The position numbers were made by a program, and so were the translations under genes. Shown piece after piece: positions 35,954 through 45,005 of a DNA stretch of 64,000 nucleotides (the first letter of the stretch is position 1; every line of letters begins with the position of its first letter). The DNA is from ATM1 sp003577165 (GTDB taxonomy: Bacteria > Armatimonadota > Fimbriimonadia > Fimbriimonadales > ATM1): assembly GCA_030263715.1 (NCBI GenBank), contig SZPM01000012.1, forward strand, positions 9,939-73,938. The letters run 5' to 3'. The notes under the pieces are model-generated. The model was not told the DNA's origin and made no database searches. It saw only the letters and a list, made by a program, of their open reading frames with translations.

Positions 35954-36509
35954 CTACGACAGTTTCACTTACAACCTCGCTCAATACGTTCAAGAGTTGG
36001 GAGCCGAGGTCGTCGTTCGGCGAAACGATGACATCACCGTGGAGGAGATCGAGGCGATGGCGCCGCAGGGAATCCTCATCAGTCCAGGACCGTGCACACC
36101 GGACAAGGCGGGGATTTCGGAGGAAGTCATCCAACGCCTGGGCGGTCGAATTCCGATCTTCGGTGTCTGCTTGGGGATGCAGGCGATTGGAGAGGTGTAC
36201 GGAGGCAAGATCGTGCGCGCGAAGCAGATCATGCACGGAAAGGATTCAGAGATCCGTCATGAAGGGAAGGGAGTGTTTCAGGGCCTGCCGAGCCGGTTTC
36301 GGGCGATTCGGTACCACAGCCTGGTCATAGAACCCTCCTCGGTGCCTTCGGAACTCGAAGTCACGGCGACCAGCGAAGATGGGGAGATCATGGGGGTGCG
36401 TCACCGCGGCCTCGACGTCGAGGGAGTGCAGTTCCATCCAGAAAGCGCGCTCTCCGAGAGCGGCAAGGAACTCGTGGCGAACTGGGTCCGTCGGGTCACC
36501 TCGCGCTAA
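35934..36509 (+). CDS. trpG: Anthranilate synthase component II (glutamine amidotransferase)
   Basis: 191 residues, class I glutamine amidotransferase. The oxyanion segment SPGPCTPDKAG, the catalytic C79 in GVCLGMQAIG and the catalytic His-Glu in GVQFHPESAL are all present. It gives ammonia to TrpE; a dual role in folate synthesis (PabA) is possible because many bacteria share it. It overlaps the response regulator gene by 20 nt. Confidence 0.93.
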   Translation: MILILDNYDSFTYNLAQYVQELGAEVVVRRNDDITVEEIEAMAPQGILISPGPCTPDKAGISEEVIQRLGGRIPIFGVCLGMQAIGEVYGGKIVRAKQIMHGKDSEIRHEGKGVFQGLPSRFRAIRYHSLVIEPSSVPSELEVTATSEDGEIMGVRHRGLDVEGVQFHPESALSESGKELVANWVRRVTSR

Positions 36510-36616
36510 GGGCCGGGAGGCCGAGACCTTCTGCCTATCCGGGGAAACCCGCCGGGGCTCGGGGCGTCCATCGGAGGGTATCTTTTGCCCTTGGCATATC
36601 GGAGGAATCACTACAA

Positions 36617-37327
36617 ATGACACGAAGATTTAGCGTTTTGGCCGGCGCCCTGCTCGTCCCGGCCCTGCTTCTCGCCCAAGGCGAGGCAAAGATCGAATGG
36701 AAGCCGAAAGTCGGCCAAGAGCTGAAGTACAAGGCCGCCATGACGGCGTCGGGCGACTTCGGTGGCGGACAGATGGAGATTGGCGTCACTTTCATGATGT
36801 CTACGAAGACCGCCAAGGTGGAGAACGGCAAAGTCACGGTCGAGAGCAGCCAGTCCGACATGAAGGTCGCCTTCAACGGAATGGAGATGGACCCGCTCCA
36901 GGGCCAGGTAATCAAGGGCACGACCGTCCACAACCTCGACGGCACAATCGTCTCGTCGCAGAGCGACATGGGCGCGGCGGCCGGCCGTTTCGAAGAGGTG
37001 ACGTCTTTCAATTACCCAGGCAAGACCGTAAGGGTCGGGGAGTCCTGGACGCGAGTCGTCAAGCCTGACCCCGCGCGGGGGACGGTCAACGCCAAGTGCA
37101 CCTACACGTTTAAGGGCTTCGAGGCGATCGACGGCATCAACTGCTGGAAGGTCGAATACGCTTTCGAAGAGACGGAGGGCACCACGCCGATGAAGGCGAC
37201 CGGCACGGTGTGGATGAACCCGGACGACGGCGAGATGGTGAAGGCCACGATGGTCGGCACGAACGTCGTGATCCAGGCTGAGATGCCGCCCGTTAACGCG
37301 AACATGACGGTCACCCGGGCCAAGTAG
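36617..37327 (+). CDS. Secreted protein of unknown function, DUF6263-like
   Basis: 236 residues with a clear signal peptide (RRFSVLAGALLVPALLLAQG). The mature part is beta-rich with patterns such as VKVTVESSQSDMKVAFNG-like strands and FPGKTVRVGESW-type motifs; it resembles DUF6263 or other periplasmic beta-barrel-like proteins. AGGAGG precedes the ATG, and TATCTT lies upstream at about 36579. It ends in a strong terminator, so it is its own unit. The exact function is unknown. Confidence 0.65.
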   Translation: MTRRFSVLAGALLVPALLLAQGEAKIEWKPKVGQELKYKAAMTASGDFGGGQMEIGVTFMMSTKTAKVENGKVTVESSQSDMKVAFNGMEMDPLQGQVIKGTTVHNLDGTIVSSQSDMGAAAGRFEEVTSFNYPGKTVRVGESWTRVVKPDPARGTVNAKCTYTFKGFEAIDGINCWKVEYAFEETEGTTPMKATGTVWMNPDDGEMVKATMVGTNVVIQAEMPPVNANMTVTRAK

Positions 37328-37347
37328 GCCCACCGACTCAACATCGA

Positions 37348-37380
37348 GCGGGGCAGGCGAGAGCCTGCCCCGCATTTTTT
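37348..37380 (+). terminator. Rho-independent terminator
   Basis: An 11-bp perfect stem (GCGGGGCAGGC/GCCTGCCCCGC, 37348-37358 with 37363-37373), a GAGA loop, and then ATTTTTT. It separates the secreted protein gene from clpB. Confidence 0.95.
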
Positions 37381-37414
37381 GTCGTTTCCTATAACGGTTG
37401 GAACAAAGGTGGCG

Positions 37415-37453
37415 TATAATAGACTTAGACTATTTGACAATAGGAGACTCAAG
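37415..37453 (+). promoter_or_regulatory. clpB promoter with HAIR-like operator
   Basis: A TATAAT box at 37415-37420 is followed by TTTGACA-N7-ACTCAAG (37433-37453). The right half and the 7-bp spacing match the HspR-associated inverted repeat CTTGAGT-N7-ACTCAAG, while the left half keeps only TTGA. HspR represses clpB and dnaK in actinobacteria and some other groups. Repression here is inferred; no hspR gene is in the window. Confidence 0.5.
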
Positions 37454-37458
37454 TAAGG

Positions 37459-40080
37459 ATGAGACTGGACAAATTGACCCTGAAAGCCCAGGACTCAGTC
37501 AGGGCCTCGCAGGAGGCCGCGGAGGAGTTCAAGCACAGCCAGATCGAGCCTGAGCACCTTCTGTACGCACTCCTGACTCAGTCTGAAGGCGTGGCGAAGC
37601 CGCTGCTCGAAAAGGTCGGCGCCCTTCCCGCTCTCCTCCTGAAAGAGCTGACCGCGGAACTTGGATCCCGCCCGAAGGTGGAGGGTGCGGCGTCGTACGG
37701 TTCCGCGCTGTCGCCCGCGCTGAAGGAGGTCTTTGACAAGGCCTTCTCCGACGCCGAGGAGATGGAGGACGAGTACGTCAGCACCGAGCACCTTCTCCTC
37801 GGTCTGTCTGCGGAGCAGAAGGGCTTTGCGGGACGCGCGCTGCGGCGAGCCGGCGCTGACAGGAAGAACCTCCTGCGCGCGATCGAGGAGATTCGCGGAG
37901 GAACAAGGGTCACTGACCAGTCTCCGGAGGACAAATATCAGGCCCTCGAGAAGTACGGTCGCGATCTGACGGCAATGGCCCGTCAGGGGAAACTCGATCC
38001 GGTCATCGGCCGCGATGAGGAGATCCGACGGGTGGTCCAGGTGCTCAGCCGGCGAACCAAGAACAACCCGGTGCTCATTGGTGAACCTGGCGTTGGGAAG
38101 ACGGCGATCGCGGAAGGGCTGGCTCAGAGAATCGTGGCGGGCGACGTGCCGGAGAGCCTGAAGAACAAGACCGTCGTCGCGCTTGACCTTGCCGCGCTCG
38201 TCGCGGGCGCGAAGTTCCGGGGCGAATTCGAAGAGAGGCTTAAGGCGGTTCTCGAAGAGATCAAGCGCTCGGATGGCCAGATCATCCTGTTCATCGACGA
38301 GATGCACACGCTCGTTGGCGCGGGGCGTGCCGAAGGTTCGATGGATGCGGCGAATATGCTCAAGCCGATGTTGGCGCGCGGCGAACTCCGCTGCGTTGGT
38401 GCGACCACGCTCGATGAGTATCGCAAGTACATCGAAAAGGATGCGGCGTTAGAAAGGCGCTTCCAACCTGTATTGGTGGACGAGCCGTCCGTTGAGGACA
38501 GCATTGCGATTTTGCGTGGACTCAAGGAGCGGTACGAGGTCCATCACGGCGTGCGAATTACTGACTCCGCGATCGTCGCCGCAGCGACGCTCAGCGACCG
38601 ATACATTTCGGATCGGTTTTTGCCGGACAAGGCCATTGACCTGGTCGACGAGGCCGCGAGTCGTTTGCGCATCGAGATTGACAGCGTGCCCGTTGAGATT
38701 GACACGCTGGACCGGAGAATGAGGCAACTTGAAATCGAGAAGCAGGCCCTCAAGAAAGAACAGGACGCCGCGAGCAAAGAGCGCCTCGAAAAACTGGAGC
38801 GCGAACTCAGCGAACTGTCGGAAGAGCGGAGCGGGCTGGCTGCACATTGGCAGCGCGAAAAGGAGAAGATTTCACAGATTCGCGAACTGAAGGAGCGCAT
38901 GGACAAGGCGAGGGTGGAGCTCGAGCACGCCACGCGTGACGCAGACTGGGAGCGGGCGGCCCAACTTCAGCACGGTGAGATCCCTCAGATGGAGAAGGAA
39001 CTGAAGACGTTGGAGAGCGAACTCGCGACGCTTCAGTCAGACGTGAAAATGCTCAAGGAGGAGGTCGACGAGGAAGACGTTGCGGAAGTCGTGTCGAAGT
39101 GGACCGGCATTCCCGTGAGCAAACTCCTCGAGGGCGAGATGGCGAAACTCCTTCGGATGGAGGATCGGCTGCATGATCGCGTCATTGGTCAGGACGAGGC
39201 GATTCGAGTTGTCAGCGACGCGGTGAGGCGATCGAGAAGCGGCATCGGCGATCCGAACCGTCCGATCGGTTCATTCCTGTTCTTGGGCCCGACCGGTGTC
39301 GGAAAGACCGAGCTTGCGAGGGCACTCGCAGAATTCCTGTTTGACGATGAGCGGAACATGGTCCGCATCGACATGAGTGAGTACCAGGAGAAGCACACGG
39401 TTGCTCGGCTGATCGGAGCCCCCCCCGGCTATGTCGGATACGAAGAGGGTGGCCAACTCACCGAGGCCGTCCGCCGGAAGCCGTACAGCGTCGTGCTTCT
39501 GGACGAGATCGAGAAGGCGCATCCGGAAGTGTTCAACGTTTTGCTGCAGGTGTTGGACGACGGAAGGCTGACCGACGGGCAAGGCAGGACCGTGGACTTC
39601 AAGAACACTTTGCTCATCATGACGAGCAATCTCGGATCGCACGAATTCGGTGAATATCCGCTCAATATCGGCGACGAGGACGGTAAGGCAGACACGGCCA
39701 AGCGGCGCGTGCTCGAAACAGTCAAGACCTTCTTCAGACCAGAGTTCCTAAACAGGATTGACGACATCGTCGTGTTCAGCCCGCTGACTGCGGTCGAGAT
39801 CAAACGCATCGCGGAACTTCAGATCGCGATCCTTCTGAAGAGGCTCGGCGAGCGCAAGATCTCGCTCGAATTGACGGAGAGCGCAAAGGATCAACTGGCC
39901 GTGATCGGTTACGACCCAGCGTTCGGCGCGCGGCCGCTCAAGCGCGCGATTCAGAACGAAATCCTGAATCCGCTCGCGCGGGAGATCCTGTCGGGGCACA
40001 TCCGAGACGGCTCCACGGTCGTAGTGGATTTCCGCGAAGGCTCCTTCACCTTCTCGGAGCGGGCGGCCGCGGCCGTGTAG
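37459..40080 (+). CDS. clpB: ATP-dependent chaperone ClpB
   Basis: 873 residues. The N-terminal Clp_N domain has two repeats. The first AAA module has Walker A GEPGVGKT (208-215), the middle coiled coil is at about 405-535 (the ClpB disaggregase propeller that contacts DnaK), and the second AAA module has Walker A GPTGVGKT (610-617). The N-terminus MRLDKLTLKAQ is typical. It is a disaggregase, not a protease partner; no ClpP-docking loop is expected. A HAIR-like operator lies directly upstream, and a HspR-type heat response is plausible. Confidence 0.97.
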   Translation: MRLDKLTLKAQDSVRASQEAAEEFKHSQIEPEHLLYALLTQSEGVAKPLLEKVGALPALLLKELTAELGSRPKVEGAASYGSALSPALKEVFDKAFSDAEEMEDEYVSTEHLLLGLSAEQKGFAGRALRRAGADRKNLLRAIEEIRGGTRVTDQSPEDKYQALEKYGRDLTAMARQGKLDPVIGRDEEIRRVVQVLSRRTKNNPVLIGEPGVGKTAIAEGLAQRIVAGDVPESLKNKTVVALDLAALVAGAKFRGEFEERLKAVLEEIKRSDGQIILFIDEMHTLVGAGRAEGSMDAANMLKPMLARGELRCVGATTLDEYRKYIEKDAALERRFQPVLVDEPSVEDSIAILRGLKERYEVHHGVRITDSAIVAAATLSDRYISDRFLPDKAIDLVDEAASRLRIEIDSVPVEIDTLDRRMRQLEIEKQALKKEQDAASKERLEKLERELSELSEERSGLAAHWQREKEKISQIRELKERMDKARVELEHATRDADWERAAQLQHGEIPQMEKELKTLESELATLQSDVKMLKEEVDEEDVAEVVSKWTGIPVSKLLEGEMAKLLRMEDRLHDRVIGQDEAIRVVSDAVRRSRSGIGDPNRPIGSFLFLGPTGVGKTELARALAEFLFDDERNMVRIDMSEYQEKHTVARLIGAPPGYVGYEEGGQLTEAVRRKPYSVVLLDEIEKAHPEVFNVLLQVLDDGRLTDGQGRTVDFKNTLLIMTSNLGSHEFGEYPLNIGDEDGKADTAKRRVLETVKTFFRPEFLNRIDDIVVFSPLTAVEIKRIAELQIAILLKRLGERKISLELTESAKDQLAVIGYDPAFGARPLKRAIQNEILNPLAREILSGHIRDGSTVVVDFREGSFTFSERAAAAV

Positions 40081-40115
40081 ACGAGCCTGGCACGGGTTCT
40101 GCTACTATCAGCGCC

Positions 40116-40850
40116 ATGACGAACAGCAGGCTCTTAGCGGTCGGCGGTCTTGGCGTTGCGGCAGTGGGCACGGCGCTATTTGCATTTGGAACGGAGCCCC
40201 AGCATAACGACGTGCGTGCGATGTTCACACAGAGGTGCCTCGGCTGTCATCAGCCTCCTGACATGGCGATGGCCACCGATCGTGCCTGGCTCGGGCAGGT
40301 TCGGGAAACGTCCTGAACGGACACACCTGCGGGAGCCCGTGAGGCTCTCGTGGCCTTCCTCGAGTCGCAGCCGTTTCCGCTCCCGACGAGGCTCACGCCC
40401 GGCGCGAGCGACGCTTCAGGGGGGGAGGTGCGAGCAGGGTTTGACCGAGCCTCCGTGCTTCTCCGAAACAGCGATGGGAAGTTTGTGAGGTTGGATTGGG
40501 AATCCGGTGGGGGGGCTGAGAAGTCAATCCATCTGCCGCCAGGGACGTATCAACTTCGCGGGTACCGAATCTTGAAGAAAGCGAAGGACGGCACGGACTG
40601 GTTCATTTCCGGCATTCCACCAAAGCCCGTGGACGTTCGCGTCGAGGCGGGGAAGAGAGCTTCGCTCCTCTCGGAAGACACGATCACCGTCGCGTCCAGA
40701 AACGTAGGCGGAAATCTCGGCATGGAGATTCGTGGACTTCACCATTCAGGCGTTAGCATTTACCGCAGCGGAAAGCGGATTCCGATTTCGTACGAACTCC
40801 TCGATGCTGCGGGGAAGGTCGTCGAGAGCGGGCGGATGACCTATGGCTGA
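40116..40850 (+). CDS. Probable selenocysteine-containing c-type cytochrome (UGA readthrough)
   Basis: A continuous frame of 244 residues interrupted once, by UGA at 40314-40316 (residue 67). Before it: an N-terminal signal/anchor helix (residues 4-25) and the heme motif C41-L-G-C44-H45. After it: TDTPAGAREALVAFLESQPF, which looks like the C-terminal helix of a cytochrome c domain, then a 165-residue beta-rich domain. Each half alone would be an incomplete cytochrome fold, so I read the UGA as Sec. A SECIS-like hairpin follows directly. TACTAT ends 7 nt before the ATG, so the gene is probably leaderless. The alternative reading is a pseudogene or a second gene from GTG 40350, which has no ribosome site. 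Confidence 0.65.
40327..40353 (+). promoter_or_regulatory. Putative bacterial SECIS element
   Basis: An 8-bp stem pairs 40330-40337 with 40343-40350, and extends by three further pairs to 40327/40353 with wobbles. The 5-nt apical loop is CGUGA. The second loop base is G at 40339, 23 nt after the UGA. Published bacterial SECIS descriptions require an apical loop with G among its first two bases roughly 16-37 nt downstream of the UGA and a stem of several pairs, and this one fits. Confidence 0.6.
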
Positions 40851-40968
40851 GGTGGCGGTGGTTGGGCTTCGGCGAAGTCCAGAAACCCCGAACTCCGGAT
40901 TCGACTTGTGTACGATGCGCCGCCGTTCCCCGTGATCGAGCGCGCTCTACGTTAGATCGGCTCGGCGA

Positions 40969-41898
40969 TCAGTTCTTCGCTCCGTCGGCGATCCATTTTC
41001 GAATGGCGTCGATATCGCTTTGCGGCAGTTTCCCGCCGCTCGGAGGCATGCTGCGTCCGCGCGTCCACGAGACGGCGCCGTAGAGAATGCTGTTGTCCGG
41101 ATCGCCGGGTCGAACGAGCCCCGAGACTTTCATGATGGACGCGTAGGAGGTCAGATCGATCCCCCCCGTAAGCCGAGATGAGTTGTGGCAACTCGAACAG
41201 TTTCGCATGAAGATCGGCGCGACGTCAGCGAAAGAAAGCTCGCGGGCGACGCTGGGGTCGATCTTTGTGGCGCCGGCTGGCGGCGCAAAAGCGAACGCGG
41301 AGGCATCGAGAGCGTCATCGAGAACCGCGAACTCGCTGGAGAGGATGAGCGACTCGGCATCGCCCGACTTTAACGAAAACCCGCGCGCGATGCCAAGTTT
41401 GGAATCCAGGTAGAGCGTGAACGTCTTCCCCCCCAGCGTGTAGGTCACTTCTTGCGTGGCATTGCCCTTGATGTTGCGCTTGGACCCGAGGGTGACGGAC
41501 TTGGCGTCAGCGAGGACCTTTGGGTCGAAGAACGCGGCCCACCCTGCCGTTTCATCTATGCCGGCGATCTTCGCACACGTGTCTGAAGCGACCACTTCGA
41601 CGGCGTAACGGTTCTTCGCCTTGTCGAGCGAGTAGAGAGACTTGCCGTCACTCAACCACAGGTGAGTCGGGGATTCGATTCGGAGGTAGTTCGGCCGAGA
41701 AAACTGCACGGTCCACTCGGTCGGCGCTCCCGGCAGCCTCTGTGCCGTTAGTTTCGCTGTGAGGGCCTGGGCAGAGGCCAACTTGCTCACATGGCCGTCG
41801 AGGGCCTGCTTGCCTCCGGACTGAGTCAGAGCGGCTGCAAAGGCGAGGGCACACGGAAGGGCGATCGCGGCTGTGAGGGGGAGCGCTTTGAACTGCAT
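40969..41898 (-). CDS. Exported protein with DUF2092-like domain and C-terminal cytochrome c domain
   Basis: 309 residues. A signal peptide (MQFKALPLTAAIALPCALAFAAA) precedes a region resembling DUF2092/outer-membrane lipoprotein carriers (about 30-215). The C-terminal domain has the heme motif CSSCH near residue 240 and the planctomycete-type RPGDPDNSILY and MPPSGGKLPQSDIDAI. It is therefore probably a periplasmic electron-transfer or sensor-like protein. The start ATG at 41898 follows the signal peptide; a longer in-frame reading has no signal sequence. No strong ribosome site is visible. Confidence 0.75.
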   Translation of the reverse strand: MQFKALPLTAAIALPCALAFAAALTQSGGKQALDGHVSKLASAQALTAKLTAQRLPGAPTEWTVQFSRPNYLRIESPTHLWLSDGKSLYSLDKAKNRYAVEVVASDTCAKIAGIDETAGWAAFFDPKVLADAKSVTLGSKRNIKGNATQEVTYTLGGKTFTLYLDSKLGIARGFSLKSGDAESLILSSEFAVLDDALDASAFAFAPPAGATKIDPSVARELSFADVAPIFMRNCSSCHNSSRLTGGIDLTSYASIMKVSGLVRPGDPDNSILYGAVSWTRGRSMPPSGGKLPQSDIDAIRKWIADGAKN

Positions 41899-41998
41899 CT
41901 TCGGGTTAGAACGGTGAAAACCAGGCTTCTGTTCCCGGAGAGTGGAGACTGCGGGCGGATCGTCCGAGAACTCCGCCCGCAGTCTGATCCCGTGGGTT

Positions 41999-42400
41999 CT
42001 AGTGGGTGTCGCCCTCGGAGTGGTCGTGGCCTTCGTGTCCGTCGGCCGCGCCTGTGCCGGCATCCTCAGCAGGCTTGCCGTCCTTGTACTTGGCAGGATC
42101 GCCGGCGAAAGCTTCGGGGCAGTTTCCGCAACAGAAGTAGTAACGCTTTCCTTCGTAGTCTTGGTGACCTACGGCCTTGTCTTTCGAGGCGATGACCGTG
42201 CCCATGACGGGGCAAACGATTTCGCCGTTGGCGTTGGTGAAGGCGACCGGCTCGGTGGTCGCGCCGTTCTGCTCGCCGGCGGTCGCGGATGCGTCGTCTT
42301 GCTTTGGCGGGTCCTGCTCTTGCGTCCCGCCTCCGCAGCCGATTGACGTCGCCACGAGGAGGGACCCTATGGCGACGATCAGAAGAGATCTCACTTGCAT
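41999..42400 (-). CDS. YHS-domain lipoprotein with His-rich tail
   Basis: 133 residues. The N-terminal signal ends in SIGCGGG, giving a lipidated Cys near residue 22. A YHS domain spans about 60-105: CPVMGTVIASKDKAVGH, YFCCGNCPEAFAGDP. YHS domains bind metals such as copper through the paired Cys. The tail DGHEGHDHSEGDTH is His/Asp-rich and probably binds metal too. It lies between the cytochrome-domain gene and the protease pair. Confidence 0.8.
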   Translation of the reverse strand: MQVRSLLIVAIGSLLVATSIGCGGGTQEQDPPKQDDASATAGEQNGATTEPVAFTNANGEIVCPVMGTVIASKDKAVGHQDYEGKRYYFCCGNCPEAFAGDPAKYKDGKPAEDAGTGAADGHEGHDHSEGDTH

Positions 42401-42476
42401 GGGCGGGAATATACCGCCCGAAGGACAAAAGAGGGAGGGCGGCGAGCCGTTGCCGGTTCGCCGCCCTTCGGGTGGA

Positions 42477-45005
42477 TTAGCCGCAGGTGACCTTACGGAC
42501 GACGACGTAGTCGACGGCCGCTTCGGTGATCGAGTTGTTCGGTTGGTCGGCCGTGGAGAAGCGAATCTTGACGTTCGCGGTCGGCGTCACAAAGGCGCTC
42601 ACCACGAACCTCCGCTGAATCCACGAGTTCATGCCGGTGGAGAACGGCGTGTTTTCCACGACGACCCATGTTGCTCCGCCGTCGTTCGACACTTCGACTC
42701 GGAACGTGTCATCTCCATCGTCGTTCCAGAACCACCGCCGATACTCGACGATCGCATTCGCGCCGGCGAGATTGAAGGTCGGCGAAGTGAGGTACGTGGG
42801 TCCGCCGTCGACGTCCTGATCACCGACCGCTCCTCCCACAGCTCCCTGTCCGGTGAAGTAGCAGAAGGTGCCTGAATCCGAAGAGTCATTCTCAGGATTT
42901 GCGGGCTGGCCGTTCTGCGTCGTCCCGTTCGGGTCTGCGCGAGTCCAAGCGCCGGTTGACAGGTTGACATTCGTGACCGCCCAACCGAGGTCCGCGCTGA
43001 ACGGGTCTTCGAGCGCCGTGACGATGCCGGTGCCGGCGATCGAGAAGAACGGATCGGCGCTTCCGCTGCGCGGGAACGACGACATGTGACCGGCTGTGTC
43101 GAGCGCAGTGACGTAGTACAGAACGTACGACCCGCACTGAGGAAGCGGGAAGGAGCCCGTAAAGTCATTCGGCGAAGTCTGGAGCATCGTCGTCTCTTGC
43201 CACGCGCCTGAATTCACTCTGTAATGTAGGCGAACGGAAGAAGGATCCAGCGTTCCGGCATTGTTCGTCACTCGTACCGTGACAGGAACTCTCGCCGAGA
43301 AACTCGGGAGTTGGATGAACTCCGGCGCGAGTCTCACGGCTTCGAAGTTGACCCAATCGAGTTGGGGCGCATACAATCGCTTCGCGCCGAATCCAGTGGC
43401 AATCTCAGTGTAGTGAGGAGTGCCGTTGTAGATGTTGCCGTCGTTGTCATCGAGTGTCAGGACGTCGATTGTCACTTCAGGTGTGATTCCGCTCGGCAGC
43501 AGCAGGATGCTGTTGAGATACCAACTGCGAACGAGGTTCATTCCTACTGTATGACCCTCAGTGATGTCCAATTCATCGAGCGTGAGCCAAAAGGCGCCGC
43601 TGATGACTTGACCGCAAAGGTGAACTCCGCCGCTGCACGGGTAGACGACGCTGTTGTATGCGTTCCGGAGACAGCCTGAGCCCTGGCCGAAGAAGTCCTC
43701 GCCCAAGCAGGGCGAATCGCCCAAGAGCGCGGCCGTGACGTCGGACATTCCCTCGTGGTAGTCGCCCGCAGCACCTGGGTGGCCCCTGTCGATGATGAAG
43801 TGTCCGTACTCGTGCCAGACGACGGTCGTGAACGCCGTGTTGCCGCAGCCGCCCCCTGCGCGGTAGAAGTTGATGGAACTTCCGTTGTAGAAGGCGTTGC
43901 AAGTGTCATTCAGGTTGACGTTTGCGGGAAGCGCAACGTCGATTCCCGGATATGCGGGGTTGATTCCGTCCGCGAAGTCGTGCACCTTCTCCGTTTGGAT
44001 GAAGGCGTTGACTTGCGCGGTATTGAACTCAGCCGGGGCAGAATTGAAGATGAAGTTCGCTGGGCCGGGAGGCGTCACGTTCTGGCTGAGGACCAGATTC
44101 GCTCCAGCGGTGTTGACAACCGTCACCCACCGACCTTTCAGTTCCGCATTCACTGTGACCTGAGTCGTGCCGCCGTGCGTGATCGTGAAATCGCCATTGG
44201 GGTTCGTGTAGGCGAAGTTGCCGCCGGTGATGTTCACACGGAGGTCGCCGAGGTTGAAGAGTTGCGGCGGGTTGTTGGGCTGATCCGGCTTCAGGCCGGG
44301 CGTTGCCCAGCCCTTCACGTTCCCGTTCACGTCGATTTCGCGCACGAGGTTCTTCCATTCCAGAACGGTACCGGTTCGTGCATCGACGTAGACTCGGTAC
44401 ACCGCAGGTGTGGTGAGCAGGCCGTTGTCGGCGAGAAGGCTCCACGCGACGTGGTCGGTGGTCTCGCCTTCCAAAACAACCAACTGTGGGTCTGAAAACT
44501 GGAGCGCCCAGGGCGAATCGAGTTGCGCGTAGCGAATGGCTTGCTTGGAGGAGATCCGAGCAGAGCCTGGATCTCGCTCAATCGTGCGCACGTTGTTGGA
44601 AGCCAGCACGACCTGGTTCGTGCGATTCAACACTAAGAGGACAAGGGATCCGTGCTCAACTCGTTTGTTGCGTACGCTTTGCGAATACTCGACAGCGGTG
44701 AACTTGCCATTCATCAAGTCGGTAGATCTTCGCAGATGAAGCGAGGACGCGCCGGGCGCGAAAATCTCGGTGTAGTTCGAAACGAAGTCGTTCGCTGCCT
44801 GGATCGGATCTGTTCCCGTTGCGAACGGTACACCCCAGATGCGGCTGACGCGCGCACCCAAGCGAAAAATTTTGACGCCGGGCGCTGCGTCCTGAAGGTC
44901 ACGGATCGCGGCTTCCTGCAGAGATCGCACGTTAGGCGACCCCTGAGCGAGCAGCGACGCGCTGAACAAGGCGACAGCGGCCGCCAAAAAGGCCCTGAAT
45001 TTCAT
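42477..45005 (-). CDS. Secreted zinc metalloprotease, copy 1
   Basis: 842 residues. The signal peptide (residues 1-20, ending LLAQG) is followed by an FTP-type propeptide (RLGARVSRIWGVPFATG and later segments). The catalytic zinc motif is H398-E-Y-G-H402 with a downstream GDYHEGMSDVTAAL that includes the third ligand region. A C-terminal beta region (about 620-842) contains repeated acidic/aromatic turns and a beta-sandwich ending. The family resembles M4/M36 metallopeptidases. GAGGAGG lies upstream of the ATG. It is a tandem paralogue of the following gene, with the same length. Confidence 0.8.
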   Translation of the reverse strand: MKFRAFLAAAVALFSASLLAQGSPNVRSLQEAAIRDLQDAAPGVKIFRLGARVSRIWGVPFATGTDPIQAANDFVSNYTEIFAPGASSLHLRRSTDLMNGKFTAVEYSQSVRNKRVEHGSLVLLVLNRTNQVVLASNNVRTIERDPGSARISSKQAIRYAQLDSPWALQFSDPQLVVLEGETTDHVAWSLLADNGLLTTPAVYRVYVDARTGTVLEWKNLVREIDVNGNVKGWATPGLKPDQPNNPPQLFNLGDLRVNITGGNFAYTNPNGDFTITHGGTTQVTVNAELKGRWVTVVNTAGANLVLSQNVTPPGPANFIFNSAPAEFNTAQVNAFIQTEKVHDFADGINPAYPGIDVALPANVNLNDTCNAFYNGSSINFYRAGGGCGNTAFTTVVWHEYGHFIIDRGHPGAAGDYHEGMSDVTAALLGDSPCLGEDFFGQGSGCLRNAYNSVVYPCSGGVHLCGQVISGAFWLTLDELDITEGHTVGMNLVRSWYLNSILLLPSGITPEVTIDVLTLDDNDGNIYNGTPHYTEIATGFGAKRLYAPQLDWVNFEAVRLAPEFIQLPSFSARVPVTVRVTNNAGTLDPSSVRLHYRVNSGAWQETTMLQTSPNDFTGSFPLPQCGSYVLYYVTALDTAGHMSSFPRSGSADPFFSIAGTGIVTALEDPFSADLGWAVTNVNLSTGAWTRADPNGTTQNGQPANPENDSSDSGTFCYFTGQGAVGGAVGDQDVDGGPTYLTSPTFNLAGANAIVEYRRWFWNDDGDDTFRVEVSNDGGATWVVVENTPFSTGMNSWIQRRFVVSAFVTPTANVKIRFSTADQPNNSITEAAVDYVVVRKVTCG

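Noticed and set aside
40350..40850. Separate gene starting at GTG 40350
   Set aside because: It has no ribosome site or promoter, and its N-terminus is the helix that completes the cytochrome domain upstream of the UGA.
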